Of a DNA stretch of 46,888 nucleotides, positions 16,251 to 24,527 are shown in pieces (the stretch's first letter is position 1; every line of letters starts with the position of its first letter). The notes below the pieces were generated by a model. The model saw nothing but the letters and a program-made list of their open reading frames with translations. It made no database searches and was not told where the DNA came from. The stretch covers positions 1 through 46,888 of the forward strand of contig CACODD010000006.1 in the NCBI GenBank assembly GCA_902625895.1. The letters are read 5' to 3'. Source of the stretch: an uncultured Alphaproteobacteria bacterium. GTDB lineage: Bacteria > Pseudomonadota > Alphaproteobacteria > Methylaequorales > Methylaequoraceae. The position numbers and the translations under genes were made by a program.

Positions 16251-16641
16251 CTGAGAAATTCACACTTTTAATTTTATTTTTTTTTATTAGATCCATGAGA
16301 TTTAATAAAACCTGAATCGATGATTTTTTATCATTCAAAATTACAATTTTGTCGAAATTTTGAGCATTCCAATCTTCAAAATATTTATTTTCTAAATCTT
16401 TTAATTTAATGATTTTGTCTTCAAAAAAAATTTTATCTTTTTTGAGATATAAAATCATAAGTTGATCTTTATTTTGCTGGTTTGAAATTTGTTTTTGATT
16501 ATTTACTGAGAAACTAACTTCATTATTTCTTGTAAAGTTTGTAGCTAACATAAAAAAAACTAGCATTAAAAAAATGATATCAATAAGAGGAATAATATTA
16601 ATCTTTAACTTTTTTTTTTTCAAAATTTTATTCAAAGTCAT
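16240..16641 (-). CDS. exbD: ExbD/TolR-type protein with conserved aspartate
   Basis: A 133-residue protein with a single helix NIIPLIDIIFLMLVFFMLAT carrying the conserved Asp (D21), the proton-relay residue of the ExbB-ExbD motor, and a periplasmic domain rich in Lys and Asn. It starts within the last codons of exbB (four-base overlap) and ends within the next exbD. With ExbB it should form the inner-membrane motor energising TonB. Confidence 0.9.
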   Translation of the reverse strand: MTLNKILKKKKLKINIIPLIDIIFLMLVFFMLATNFTRNNEVSFSVNNQKQISNQQNKDQLMILYLKKDKIFFEDKIIKLKDLENKYFEDWNAQNFDKIVILNDKKSSIQVLLNLMDLIKKNKIKSVNFSDEP

Positions 16642-17252
16642 TTGAGTGTTGATAATTTAGAAATTAAAGTTTCAAAGTCATCTATAAGATCGTTGATTTT
16701 TTTTTCTAAGAAATAGTGACTTACTAGAGCTGGTATAGCTACTATTAATCCCATCGCAGTAGTAAGTAAAGCTGTCCAAATGCCACCTGCAAGAATTGCA
16801 GGATCAACCAAACTACCCCCTAGTTCAAGCTCATTAAATGAATCAATCATTCCTATAACAGTTCCGAGGAGTCCTACTAACGGACTAACTTGCGAAATAA
16901 CTTCTAATGAGGGAAGGAAAGAATAAATTTGTTTAAATTCTTTATTTTTTAATGAGTCAATTTCCTTTTCAATATCAATTTTTGAATTATTAGAAGAAAT
17001 AATATCAACTATACTCAGAATAATTCTTTGTTTTGATTTTGGAAGGGTGTCAATAAAACCTTCCCTAACGTCGTTAATATTATTATTTTTGTCAGCAATA
17101 AGTAAACTGTAGAATTTAGAAAAATCAAGTTTTCTCAAAAAGTATATTTCAGTAATTTTCAGGGTGACAATTGCAATAGTAATTATCGATAAAGCAAATA
17201 GTGATGTGAATATAACTCCACCTTTGTCTAAATATAATAAAAATGATTCCAT
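16638..17252 (-). CDS. exbB: ExbB/TolQ/MotA-type proton-channel protein
   Basis: A 204-residue protein with three membrane segments: about 12-32 and the conserved pair around SPLVGLLGTVIGMIDSFNEL and WTALLTTAMGLIVAIPALVS, the MotA/TolQ/ExbB domain signature. It forms the pentameric channel holding ExbD and drives TonB. ExbB rather than TolQ is inferred from the linked tonB and the lack of tolA/tolB. It follows the ABC ATPase gene with a 14-base gap. Confidence 0.9.
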   Translation of the reverse strand: MESFLLYLDKGGVIFTSLFALSIITIAIVTLKITEIYFLRKLDFSKFYSLLIADKNNNINDVREGFIDTLPKSKQRIILSIVDIISSNNSKIDIEKEIDSLKNKEFKQIYSFLPSLEVISQVSPLVGLLGTVIGMIDSFNELELGGSLVDPAILAGGIWTALLTTAMGLIVAIPALVSHYFLEKKINDLIDDFETLISKLSTLK

Positions 17253-17266
17253 TTAGTTTTCCTAAA

Positions 17267-18052
17267 TTAAACTAAACCTTTCAATAGAGAAGGAAATTTT
17301 TTTTGCAACTGATCATATTCATTTTGAATTTCAGTGTTGTCAATTGAGAGTCCTTCTATTTTTGCTTTAATCTTATGATCGTAAACAACTGAAGCTGGTC
17401 TTTTGGAAAAAAAAATTATTCTGTCTCCAAGAAGAATAGCTTCTTTAAGATTATGCGTAATAAGTATGATTGTTATTGGATTTTTTTCATAGTAATTTAT
17501 TAATACGGAATAAAGGCTTTCTGCTGTGGGTTGGTCTAATGATACAAAAGGCTCATCCATTAATAAAATTTGTGGTTTTTTAATCAATGCTCTGGCTAAA
17601 GAGACTTTTCGTCTCATACCACCAGATATGGATTTTGGATAATAATTCTTAAATTCGTGTAAATCAAATTCGGAAAGAAGAAATTCTATTCTTTCAATAT
17701 ATTCGTCGTTATCTTCGCAAACTAATTCAATATTTTCTTTAACTGTTAACCACGGAAGGAGTCTAGATGTTTGAAAAACATAACCAAAATCTCCATTAAA
17801 CTTTAAATCACGTTTTTCTTTATTGAATTTCTGGTCCTCGACATCTATTAGACCACCTATTATATTCATCAAAGTAGTTTTACCACACCCAGATGGACCT
17901 ACAATGCAAACAAATTCTTTAGACTTGATTTGAATATTTATGTTTTTAAGAACATCGATGGATGTTTTATCGTGTGGATTCGTAAACGATTTTTTTTTAA
18001 TGTTAATGTGAAAATCCAATTTTTTACCTCCAAATGGATATTTTTTTTTCAA
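17267..18052 (-). CDS. ABC importer ATP-binding protein, NitT/TauT/SsuB type
   Basis: A 261-residue nucleotide-binding subunit: Walker A GPSGCGKTT (about 54-62), Q-loop VFQTSRLLPWLTV, signature SISGGMRRKVSLARAL, Walker B ILLMDEPF with catalytic Glu, and H-loop ILITHN. The FQxxxLLPWxTV wording is typical of nitrate/sulfonate/taurine-type importers. Its annotated start lies 29 bases inside the permease gene. The start could be somewhat later, since the first 15 or so residues precede the usual fold. It pairs with the permease and binding protein upstream. Confidence 0.93.
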   Translation of the reverse strand: MKKKYPFGGKKLDFHINIKKKSFTNPHDKTSIDVLKNINIQIKSKEFVCIVGPSGCGKTTLMNIIGGLIDVEDQKFNKEKRDLKFNGDFGYVFQTSRLLPWLTVKENIELVCEDNDEYIERIEFLLSEFDLHEFKNYYPKSISGGMRRKVSLARALIKKPQILLMDEPFVSLDQPTAESLYSVLINYYEKNPITIILITHNLKEAILLGDRIIFFSKRPASVVYDHKIKAKIEGLSIDNTEIQNEYDQLQKKFPSLLKGLV

Positions 18053-18773
18053 ATGGCCTTACTAAAATAAATTCTACGAAAATTATTAGAAGAACAAATA
18101 CTAATGTATATGCCAAAATACCTGAAATATCAAAAAATTGAAAGAATCCAAATAATTTAAATCCTACACCATTACTTCTACCCAAGAGTTCTACCACAAG
18201 AACAATTTTCCAGATCAATGATAGACCTGATCTTGCAGATGACAACAAATATGGGTAAAGTTGAGGAAGTATTACTTTTAAAAAGAATTTATTTCCTGAA
18301 ATTTTGTAAAATTTCGCTACATCCACATAATCTTTTTCAATTGATCTTGCTCCTTCTCGCATTATAACAGCAACCATCGGTATTTTATTTAAAGAAACTG
18401 CAACAATTGCTGCGACTTCATTTAAACCAAACCACACATAGCATAAAATTATAATTACTAGCGCCGGTACATTTAATCCCATAATGAGCCAGTCATCTAA
18501 AAAATTATTTAATGATGCATTTCTTCCCATATAAATTCCAAAAAAAGTTCCAATAAACATAGCTATAATAAATGATAAAAATACCCTTTTTAGAGTTATC
18601 GCTGTATGATAAAAAATTTCGTTGTCTTCTGCTTCTAAAATTATCTTATCGAAAACTTCGCTAGGTCCAGGTAAAAGGTCAACCTCGACGTAAAGACTGG
18701 AAATCTGCCATACACTGAAGAAAATTAGAATAGAAGCAATTCTAATAACTGCATTAGAGTTGTTTTTTTCCAT
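18024..18773 (-). CDS. ABC importer permease, NitT/TauT/SsuC type
   Basis: A 249-residue membrane protein with about six helices. The BPD-type coupling loop EGARSIEKDYVDVAKFYKIS followed by VILPQLYPYLLSSAR matches the EAA motif of this permease class, and SLIWKIVLVVELLGRSNGVGF is the usual C-terminal signature. It lies two bases after the binding-protein stop and overlaps the ATPase gene. Confidence 0.93.
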   Translation of the reverse strand: MEKNNSNAVIRIASILIFFSVWQISSLYVEVDLLPGPSEVFDKIILEAEDNEIFYHTAITLKRVFLSFIIAMFIGTFFGIYMGRNASLNNFLDDWLIMGLNVPALVIIILCYVWFGLNEVAAIVAVSLNKIPMVAVIMREGARSIEKDYVDVAKFYKISGNKFFLKVILPQLYPYLLSSARSGLSLIWKIVLVVELLGRSNGVGFKLFGFFQFFDISGILAYTLVFVLLIIFVEFILVRPFEKKISIWR

Positions 18774-18775
18774 TA

Positions 18776-19771
18776 TTACTCTACCCAGAATGTTCCAGGA
18801 GAAAGTTCTTTTGCTTTGCCAACAAGTTCTCTTCCTCCAACTTCTGAAAGTATAGAGTAAAGTTTTTTTGAACCATTAATTTGGTCCAACGAAAAATCTT
18901 TTGAAGGAATACCTTCTCTGTATATATCTCTTAGATTTTTAAAGAGTTGATCATTTTCTGCATTCATAAATGGTCTTACTTTTTCCCATATCTCATCCGA
19001 TTCAAGCATCAATTTTTTTGCTTCTTTTGATGTTTTAAAGAAATTTTTTAGTAATTCTTTATTCTGCTCTGCCCATTGCTCTTTGAAAACCCACCCGATA
19101 ACTGGAATACCTTTAGGAAGATTTAACTTTTTCAAGATGTCAGTAATATTTATAACTTTAGTGAATTTTTTATTTGTTAAAAGCTTTGCTTGGTAAGGCC
19201 AATAGGTAAGAATTGCGTCAAAACTATCTTGTTCAATCTTTTTATTTAATAAAGGTGGAGCACCAAAAATTTGCCTACTCACATCTTTAAGTTCTTTTCC
19301 GTATTCTTTTTTGAAATATGCTCTAAATATCAGCCAACCTTTGTCAACTTGACCACCGGCAATACCTATTTTTTTACCTTCCAAATCTCCTTCATTTTTT
19401 ATTTTTGAATCTTTCGATACTATGAGACCCCCAGCTGACATCGAATGTGGAACGAATGCAAATTCTCTACCTTCATTTCTTTGTCTTGATACCCAAAACC
19501 AATCAGTTACTATGAGGTCGACTGCTCCACCTTGAAGCGCAACAGCAGCCGCATTCTTACTTGCTAATTCAACTATCTCAACATCTAGATCGTTATTATT
19601 GTCCATATTAAGTTCTTTTATTAATTTTAGCTCCCAATTGACGCTGCCATATTGTAGAGATCCAATTCTTAAAGTATTTGCATGTAGATAGGAGAAACAA
19701 ATGTTTAAAATCAAAGTTAGAAACAAAACTTTGGTTATAAAAAGTGATTTGTTTAAAATATTTTTAATCAT
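18776..19771 (-). CDS. ABC importer substrate-binding protein, NitT/TauT/SsuA type
   Basis: A 331-residue periplasmic protein with signal peptide (VLFLTLILNICFSYLHA). The mature start LRIGSLQYGSVNWEL and the VALQGGAVDLIVTDWFWVSRQR stretch place it in the NMT1/SsuA-like fold, in a sub-family with DWxWVSRQR that I do not recall being assigned a substrate. ADLEGKKIGIAGG-like and GAPPLLNKKIEQ motifs follow. It is the first gene of the seven-gene operon. AGGA sits just ahead of ATG, with a second purine-rich stretch further up. The ligand is unknown; linked TonB genes hint at something needing an outer-membrane receptor. Confidence 0.88.
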   Translation of the reverse strand: MIKNILNKSLFITKVLFLTLILNICFSYLHANTLRIGSLQYGSVNWELKLIKELNMDNNNDLDVEIVELASKNAAAVALQGGAVDLIVTDWFWVSRQRNEGREFAFVPHSMSAGGLIVSKDSKIKNEGDLEGKKIGIAGGQVDKGWLIFRAYFKKEYGKELKDVSRQIFGAPPLLNKKIEQDSFDAILTYWPYQAKLLTNKKFTKVINITDILKKLNLPKGIPVIGWVFKEQWAEQNKELLKNFFKTSKEAKKLMLESDEIWEKVRPFMNAENDQLFKNLRDIYREGIPSKDFSLDQINGSKKLYSILSEVGGRELVGKAKELSPGTFWVE

Positions 19772-19867
19772 AATCCTAAATAATATTTCCTTCTTATTAA
19801 ATATATTGTATTTTCTATACTTTATATCAAACGTCTGTCAATGCTAGTTTTTTTTGATGAATGGAAT

Positions 19868-20101
19868 ATGAAGAAAAAAGTTTATTTTTTAAATCTTAAA
19901 GGTTATAAATGCCCGATACCAGTATTGAAAATTTCCAAAAAATTTAAGGAAATTAAAAAAGGTGATATTCTTGAGGTAAATACAGATGATCCAAAAGCTG
20001 ACACAGATATACAGGAACTTTGTAACAATATTAAAATAAAAGTATTAGAAATGAATTCTACAAAAGAAAAAAATATGTACTTTAAACTCCAAAAATATTG
20101 A
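19868..20101 (+). CDS. tusA: TusA-family sulfur carrier protein
   Basis: A 77-residue protein related to TusA/SirA, which passes persulfide sulfur, for example toward tRNA thiolation or molybdenum cofactor. The active Cys lies in GYKCPIPVLK (CPxP motif), followed by GDILEVNTDDPKADTDI. The ORF-track start (19841) adds nine unlikely residues; I prefer ATG 19868, as the family begins shortly before the CPxP motif. It is first in a rightward operon; its stop overlaps a possible TTG of xseB. Confidence 0.85.
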   Translation: MKKKVYFLNLKGYKCPIPVLKISKKFKEIKKGDILEVNTDDPKADTDIQELCNNIKIKVLEMNSTKEKNMYFKLQKY

Positions 20102-20118
20102 TTTTTGATTTATTTCGA

Positions 20119-20343
20119 ATGAAAGATTTACTTGATAAAAAAATAGACGATTTAACCTACGAGGATGCCTTTGATAGACTCCAAAAGATTACCGAATTAC
20201 TTGAAAATGGAAACGTTTCGCTTGATGACTCTATAAAATATTATGAACAAGGAATTTTACTTAAAAACTTTTGTGAAAAAAAACTAAAAAATGCAGAGAT
20301 GAAAATCAAAAATGTATTAGAAAAGTCAAAACGTAGTGAATAA
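20119..20343 (+). CDS. xseB: exodeoxyribonuclease VII small subunit
   Basis: A 74-residue helical protein that binds XseA to form exonuclease VII, which degrades single-stranded DNA. LTYEDAFDRLQKITELLENGNVSLDDSIKYYEQG is the XseB signature. I choose ATG 20119 (MKDLLDKK) rather than the TTG at 20098. The xseB-ispA pair is a usual alphaproteobacterial order. The large subunit is not here. Confidence 0.92.
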   Translation: MKDLLDKKIDDLTYEDAFDRLQKITELLENGNVSLDDSIKYYEQGILLKNFCEKKLKNAEMKIKNVLEKSKRSE

Positions 20344-20358
20344 AAATAGTGAATAATA

Positions 20359-21237
20359 ATGTCTAGGATAGAAAAATTTATCTCAAAATTTGCAATTGAA
20401 TTTGATGATTTTTTTTTAAAACTTCTCCCCAAAAAAAAATATTCCCAAAAACTTCATGATGCGATGAAATATTCAATTAAGGTCGGAGGTAAAAGGCTAA
20501 GGCCTTTATTTTTGATTGAAATATCCAAAATATTTAACGTTAAGAAAATAATGGCTTTAAGAGCCGCTGCCGCGATCGAATTAATTCATTGTTATTCATT
20601 GGTTCATGATGATCTACCTGCCATGGATGATGATGATTTACGAAGAGGGCATATGACTTGTCATAAAAAATATGATGATGCTACAGCAATACTGGTTGGA
20701 GATGCTTTTCAATCTTTGGCTTTTGAAATCTTATCCGATAAAAAAACGCATCCTAATGCTAATGTAAGGTGTAATTTGATTAATGAGCTTTCAAAAGCCT
20801 CTGGAGCAACTGGAATGGTAGGTGGACAAATGTTGGATTTAGATGCTGAGAAGAAAAAGTTGAGTTTAAGTGAAATTTTGATGCTTCAAAAACTTAAAAC
20901 TGGAGAACTGTTCAGATTTTCTTGTGTAGCCGGTCCAATTCTCTCTGAACAGAAAAATCTTAAGCATTTTGAAGAATTTGCGAATAATCTAGGTTTAGCG
21001 TTCCAAATTAAAGACGATTTGCTAGATGTTGAAGGTGATGAAAAACAAATGGGTAAAAAGACAAAAAAGGATTTATCTAGAGGTAAAGAAACCTTGATTT
21101 CTTATTTAGGAAAAGAAGATGCAAAAAAAAAGTCAGAAGATTTGATAAACGATTCAAAACAGATTTTAAAATTTTATGGAAAAAGAGCCAATAGAATTAT
21201 AGATTTAACTAACTTTGTAATTTCAAGAAACAATTGA
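20359..21237 (+). CDS. ispA: farnesyl diphosphate synthase
   Basis: Makes C15 farnesyl diphosphate from C5 units, feeding quinones, undecaprenol and, through crtE, carotenoids. The first Asp-rich motif is LVHDDLPAMDDDDLRRG (D84-D90) with GGKRLRP before it. The second motif is FQIKDDLLDVEGD. Length 292 aa fits FPP synthases. It lies between xseB and tlyA; the dxs gene that commonly sits between ispA and tlyA in Alphaproteobacteria is missing here. Confidence 0.94.
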   Translation: MSRIEKFISKFAIEFDDFFLKLLPKKKYSQKLHDAMKYSIKVGGKRLRPLFLIEISKIFNVKKIMALRAAAAIELIHCYSLVHDDLPAMDDDDLRRGHMTCHKKYDDATAILVGDAFQSLAFEILSDKKTHPNANVRCNLINELSKASGATGMVGGQMLDLDAEKKKLSLSEILMLQKLKTGELFRFSCVAGPILSEQKNLKHFEEFANNLGLAFQIKDDLLDVEGDEKQMGKKTKKDLSRGKETLISYLGKEDAKKKSEDLINDSKQILKFYGKRANRIIDLTNFVISRNN

Positions 21238-22002
21238 ATGTTTATTCGTAAAGTTGTTCCAGAAAATTTAGACAAACATAGGATTGACTATGTCCTTAAA
21301 GAGTTAGAGTTAGTTGAATCTAGGAATCAAGCTTTAGCTTTAATAATTTCAGGAAAAGTTTTTGTTGATAATGAAAAAGTATTAAAACCTGGAAAAATTG
21401 TACGGTGCAATAAAACGATTGAACTTAAAAAGGACAAAAATCAATGGGTTTCTAGAGGAGGAATAAAACTTAGTCATGCACTAAAAAAATTTGACGTTAA
21501 TGCAAGTAAAAAAGTTACTCTTGATATTGGTTGTTCAACAGGGGGATTTACAGATGTTCTAATAAAAATGGGAGTAAAAAAAGTGTATGCAATTGATGTT
21601 GGTTATGGCCAATTAGATTGGCGTTTAAGAAATTCTGAAAAGGTCATTTTATTTGAAAGAACTAATGCAAGGGACCTCGATTCTAATATTATTCCAGAAT
21701 TACTGGATTTAGTTGTATGCGATGTGAGTTTTATTTCTTTGAAAAAAGTACTTTTACCTGTGAAGAAGTTGTTGAATAGAAAATATGAAATATTAAGCTT
21801 AGTTAAACCTCAGTTTGAAGCAAGAAAAAATGAAGTAGGTAGAGGTGGCATAATCAAAGATTCAAGAATTCATAACAGGATTTGTGAAGACTTGATGTTT
21901 TGGTTTAAACAAAACTTTGATTACGAACATTTAAATATCATTGATAGTCCTATAACAGGACAAAAGGGTAATAAAGAATTTTTCATATATATAAAAAATT
22001 AA
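21238..22002 (+). CDS. tlyA: TlyA-family RNA methyltransferase
   Basis: A 254-residue protein with an N-terminal S4 domain (about 10-60, [16 protein letters not shown]), then [13 protein letters not shown], and an FtsJ-like methyltransferase domain with the SAM motif [15 protein letters not shown] (about 98-112) and VKPQFE. Members 2'-O-methylate rRNA, and some were first named haemolysins. It starts directly after the ispA stop and ends in a four-base overlap with the convergent aroC. Confidence 0.92.
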   Translation: MFIRKVVPENLDKHRIDYVLKELELVESRNQALALIISGKVFVDNEKVLKPGKIVRCNKTIELKKDKNQWVSRGGIKLSHALKKFDVNASKKVTLDIGCSTGGFTDVLIKMGVKKVYAIDVGYGQLDWRLRNSEKVILFERTNARDLDSNIIPELLDLVVCDVSFISLKKVLLPVKKLLNRKYEILSLVKPQFEARKNEVGRGGIIKDSRIHNRICEDLMFWFKQNFDYEHLNIIDSPITGQKGNKEFFIYIKN

Positions 22003-23069
22003 ATTTTGTTTTTATGATTCAATAAATATAAATCTGCTAATACAATTGCTACCATAGCTTCACCAACAGGGACTGCCCTTATACCAACACATGGATCGTG
22101 TCTTCCTTTAGTTTTAATAGTTGTATTTTTATTAGCAAGATTTACTGTTTTTCTCTCTGTTAGAATTGAACTTGTTGGCTTTACGGCAAATTTGACCACA
22201 ATATCCTGACCAGAAGAAATTCCCCCAAGTGTTCCACCAGAGTTGTTAGATCCAAATGTAACCTTATTGTTTTGATATCTCATTTCATCAGCATTTTGTT
22301 CACCTCTTAATGCTGCGCTTTTAAAACCATTTCCAATTTCGACACCTTTTACTGCTGGAATGCTCATTATGCCTTGTGCTAAGAGGGCGTCAATTTTTGA
22401 AAAGACTGGCTCTCCCAAACCTGGTGGGACCCCAGATGCAGTTATTTGAACGACAGCACCTATTGAGGAACCTTCTTTCCTTATTTTTAAAACATAATCT
22501 TCCCATATTTTTAAAATATTCTTGTCTGGACAAAAGAAACTGTTTTTCTCTACTTCCTTCCAGTTCCAATTATTAAAATCAATCTTTTTTTCACCTATTT
22601 GGATTAAAGCACCTTTAATCTTTATTTTCTTTCCTAAAATTTTTTGTGCTACTGCCCCTGCGGCAACACGCATAGCTGTTTCTCTTGCGGATGCTCTCCC
22701 GCCTCCACGATAATCTCTGATACCGTATTTCATTTGATATGTGTAATCTGCATGACCAGGTCTAAATTTATTTTTTATGTCACTGTAATCTTTTGATTTT
22801 TGATCAGCGTTGTAAATAATCATTGATAAAGGTGTGCCAGTTGTCTTTTTATCGAACAAACCAGATAATATTTTCACTTTGTCATTTTCTTTTCGTTGTG
22901 TTGTAAATTTTGATTGACCAGGTTTTCTTCTGTCCAAAAAACTTTGTATGTAATCTTCATCAATATTTAAGTTTGGTGGTACGCCCTCTATCACACATCC
23001 TAGGGCTTCTCCATGGCTTTCACCCCAAGTAGTTACTTTAAAAAGTTGTCCAATTGAACTTCCAGTCAT
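21999..23069 (-). CDS. aroC: chorismate synthase
   Basis: Last step of the shikimate pathway: EPSP to chorismate, needing reduced FMN. Hallmarks are [18 protein letters not shown] near the start, [29 protein letters not shown] in the middle (FMN and phosphate sites) and [18 protein letters not shown] at the end. Length 356 aa is typical. It lies three bases after fabI on the same strand. Confidence 0.97.
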   Translation of the reverse strand: MTGSSIGQLFKVTTWGESHGEALGCVIEGVPPNLNIDEDYIQSFLDRRKPGQSKFTTQRKENDKVKILSGLFDKKTTGTPLSMIIYNADQKSKDYSDIKNKFRPGHADYTYQMKYGIRDYRGGGRASARETAMRVAAGAVAQKILGKKIKIKGALIQIGEKKIDFNNWNWKEVEKNSFFCPDKNILKIWEDYVLKIRKEGSSIGAVVQITASGVPPGLGEPVFSKIDALLAQGIMSIPAVKGVEIGNGFKSAALRGEQNADEMRYQNNKVTFGSNNSGGTLGGISSGQDIVVKFAVKPTSSILTERKTVNLANKNTTIKTKGRHDPCVGIRAVPVGEAMVAIVLADLYLLNHKNKI

Positions 23070-23071
23070 TC

Positions 23072-23884
23072 TTAGCGTTCTACTGTTATATCTGGTGCAT
23101 CTACAGATTTCATACCAACTACATGGTATCCACAGTCTACATGAACAACTTCTCCTGTCACTCCTGATGACAAGTCTGATAAAAGGTACACAGAATTTTT
23201 ACCTACTTCATCTATTGAAGTAATTCTTTTTAATGGTGAATTATATTCATTCCATTTCAAAATATATCTGAAATCAGAAATTCCTGATGCAGCTAGAGTT
23301 TTAATAGGGCCAGCTGATATTGCGTTTACTCTGATATTTTTTTTACCAAGATCAACAGCCATGTATTTTACACTAGTTTCTAATGCTGCCTTTGCAATAC
23401 CCATTACATTATAATGTGGCATTACTCTTTCAGCTCCAAGATACGAAAGTGTTAATATTTGACCTCCAGATTGCATAAAATGTTGAGCTCTTTGACAAAG
23501 AGCAGTAAATGAATAACAAGACACATCAAGCGTTTTAATAAAATTATCTCTGGACGTGTTTACATAGTCACCTTTTAATTGATTTTTGTCTGAAAATGCA
23601 ATTGAGTGAACAAGAAAATCAAACGAACCCCATATCTTTGATAATTCCTTAAAAAAATTATCAATACTTGAGTCAGAGGTTACATCGCATTCAAGAACTA
23701 TTTGTGATCTACATTTTTCTGCAAGTGGAAGAACTCTCTTTTTTATAGAATCATTAACATAAGAAAATGCTAGATCAGCACCGCACTGACTCAACTTTTC
23801 TGCAATTCCCCATGCTATTGATTTTTCATTAGCTATTCCAAGAATTATGCCTTTTTTACCATTTAGATTTATTAGTGAGTCCAT
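23072..23884 (-). CDS. fabI: enoyl-[acyl-carrier-protein] reductase, NADH type
   Basis: Reduces enoyl-ACP in the last step of each fatty-acid elongation round. It is a divergent short-chain dehydrogenase with [13 protein letters not shown] (cofactor site), DFLVHSIAF, and the FabI catalytic pair Tyr and Lys in [13 protein letters not shown] (spacing YxxxxxxK), then [16 protein letters not shown]. Length 270 aa is usual. It is divergent from pdxH; pdxH-fabI-aroC neighbours are common in Alphaproteobacteria. Confidence 0.95.
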   Translation of the reverse strand: MDSLINLNGKKGIILGIANEKSIAWGIAEKLSQCGADLAFSYVNDSIKKRVLPLAEKCRSQIVLECDVTSDSSIDNFFKELSKIWGSFDFLVHSIAFSDKNQLKGDYVNTSRDNFIKTLDVSCYSFTALCQRAQHFMQSGGQILTLSYLGAERVMPHYNVMGIAKAALETSVKYMAVDLGKKNIRVNAISAGPIKTLAASGISDFRYILKWNEYNSPLKRITSIDEVGKNSVYLLSDLSSGVTGEVVHVDCGYHVVGMKSVDAPDITVER

Positions 23885-23956
23885 CTTTGATCCTTAGCAA
23901 ACTTATTGATTAACAGTTACTTACTCTTATATTATACTTCTAACATAAAATAAATC

Positions 23957-24526
23957 ATGAATCCTTTTAAAAAATTTAATATGTGGTTTAATTTTGCAAA
24001 AAAAAACCATCCATTCGATCATACCGCCTTTGCTCTTGGAACCGAAGATAAAGGCGAACCGCACGTGCGTATGGTTCTGTTAAAATTAATTTTGGAAGAT
24101 GGTTTTGTTTTCTTTACCAACCTAAATAGTAACAAAGGTAATCATTTTAAAAGAAATAAGAATCTTTCTATGTGTTTTTATTGGGAATCCATTCATAAAC
24201 AGATTAGAATTGTTGGTAAAGGTAGCATTGTTAACGATGAAATATCCGATAAATATTTTGGCTCCAGGCCAAGAGGTAGCCAAATTGGCGCATGGGCATC
24301 TGATCAGTCTTCTCAAATCAAATCATATAGCTACTTAAAACAAAGAGAGAAAAAATTTGAAAAAAAGTTCGAAGGCTTCAATGTTCCAAGACCAGATTAT
24401 TGGGTTGGAATAAAAATAAAACCAAAGCAATTTGAATTTTGGCAACAAGGTGATTTTAGGTTGCATAGTCGTGAAGTTTATTTTCTAAAAAAAAACGTTT
24501 GGCAAAGAAAGTTGCTTTCACCATGA
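23957..24526 (+). CDS. pdxH: pyridoxamine 5'-phosphate oxidase
   Basis: FMN enzyme oxidising pyridoxine or pyridoxamine phosphate to pyridoxal 5'-phosphate. RMVLLKLILEDGFVFFTNLNSNKG is the FMN-binding start, SRPRGSQIGAWASDQSS is the family signature, and the end has QGDFRLHSREVYF and WQRKLLSP. At 189 aa it is slightly short at the N-terminus (typical 200-220). PLP is also the cofactor of the convergent neighbour hemA; the two stops are one base apart. Confidence 0.95.
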   Translation: MNPFKKFNMWFNFAKKNHPFDHTAFALGTEDKGEPHVRMVLLKLILEDGFVFFTNLNSNKGNHFKRNKNLSMCFYWESIHKQIRIVGKGSIVNDEISDKYFGSRPRGSQIGAWASDQSSQIKSYSYLKQREKKFEKKFEGFNVPRPDYWVGIKIKPKQFEFWQQGDFRLHSREVYFLKKNVWQRKLLSP

Positions 24527-24527
24527 G

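Noticed and set aside
18776-19771. Assigning taurine, sulfonate or nitrate as the ABC ligand
   Set aside because: The family fold does not fix the ligand, and no catabolic gene for any of these lies nearby.
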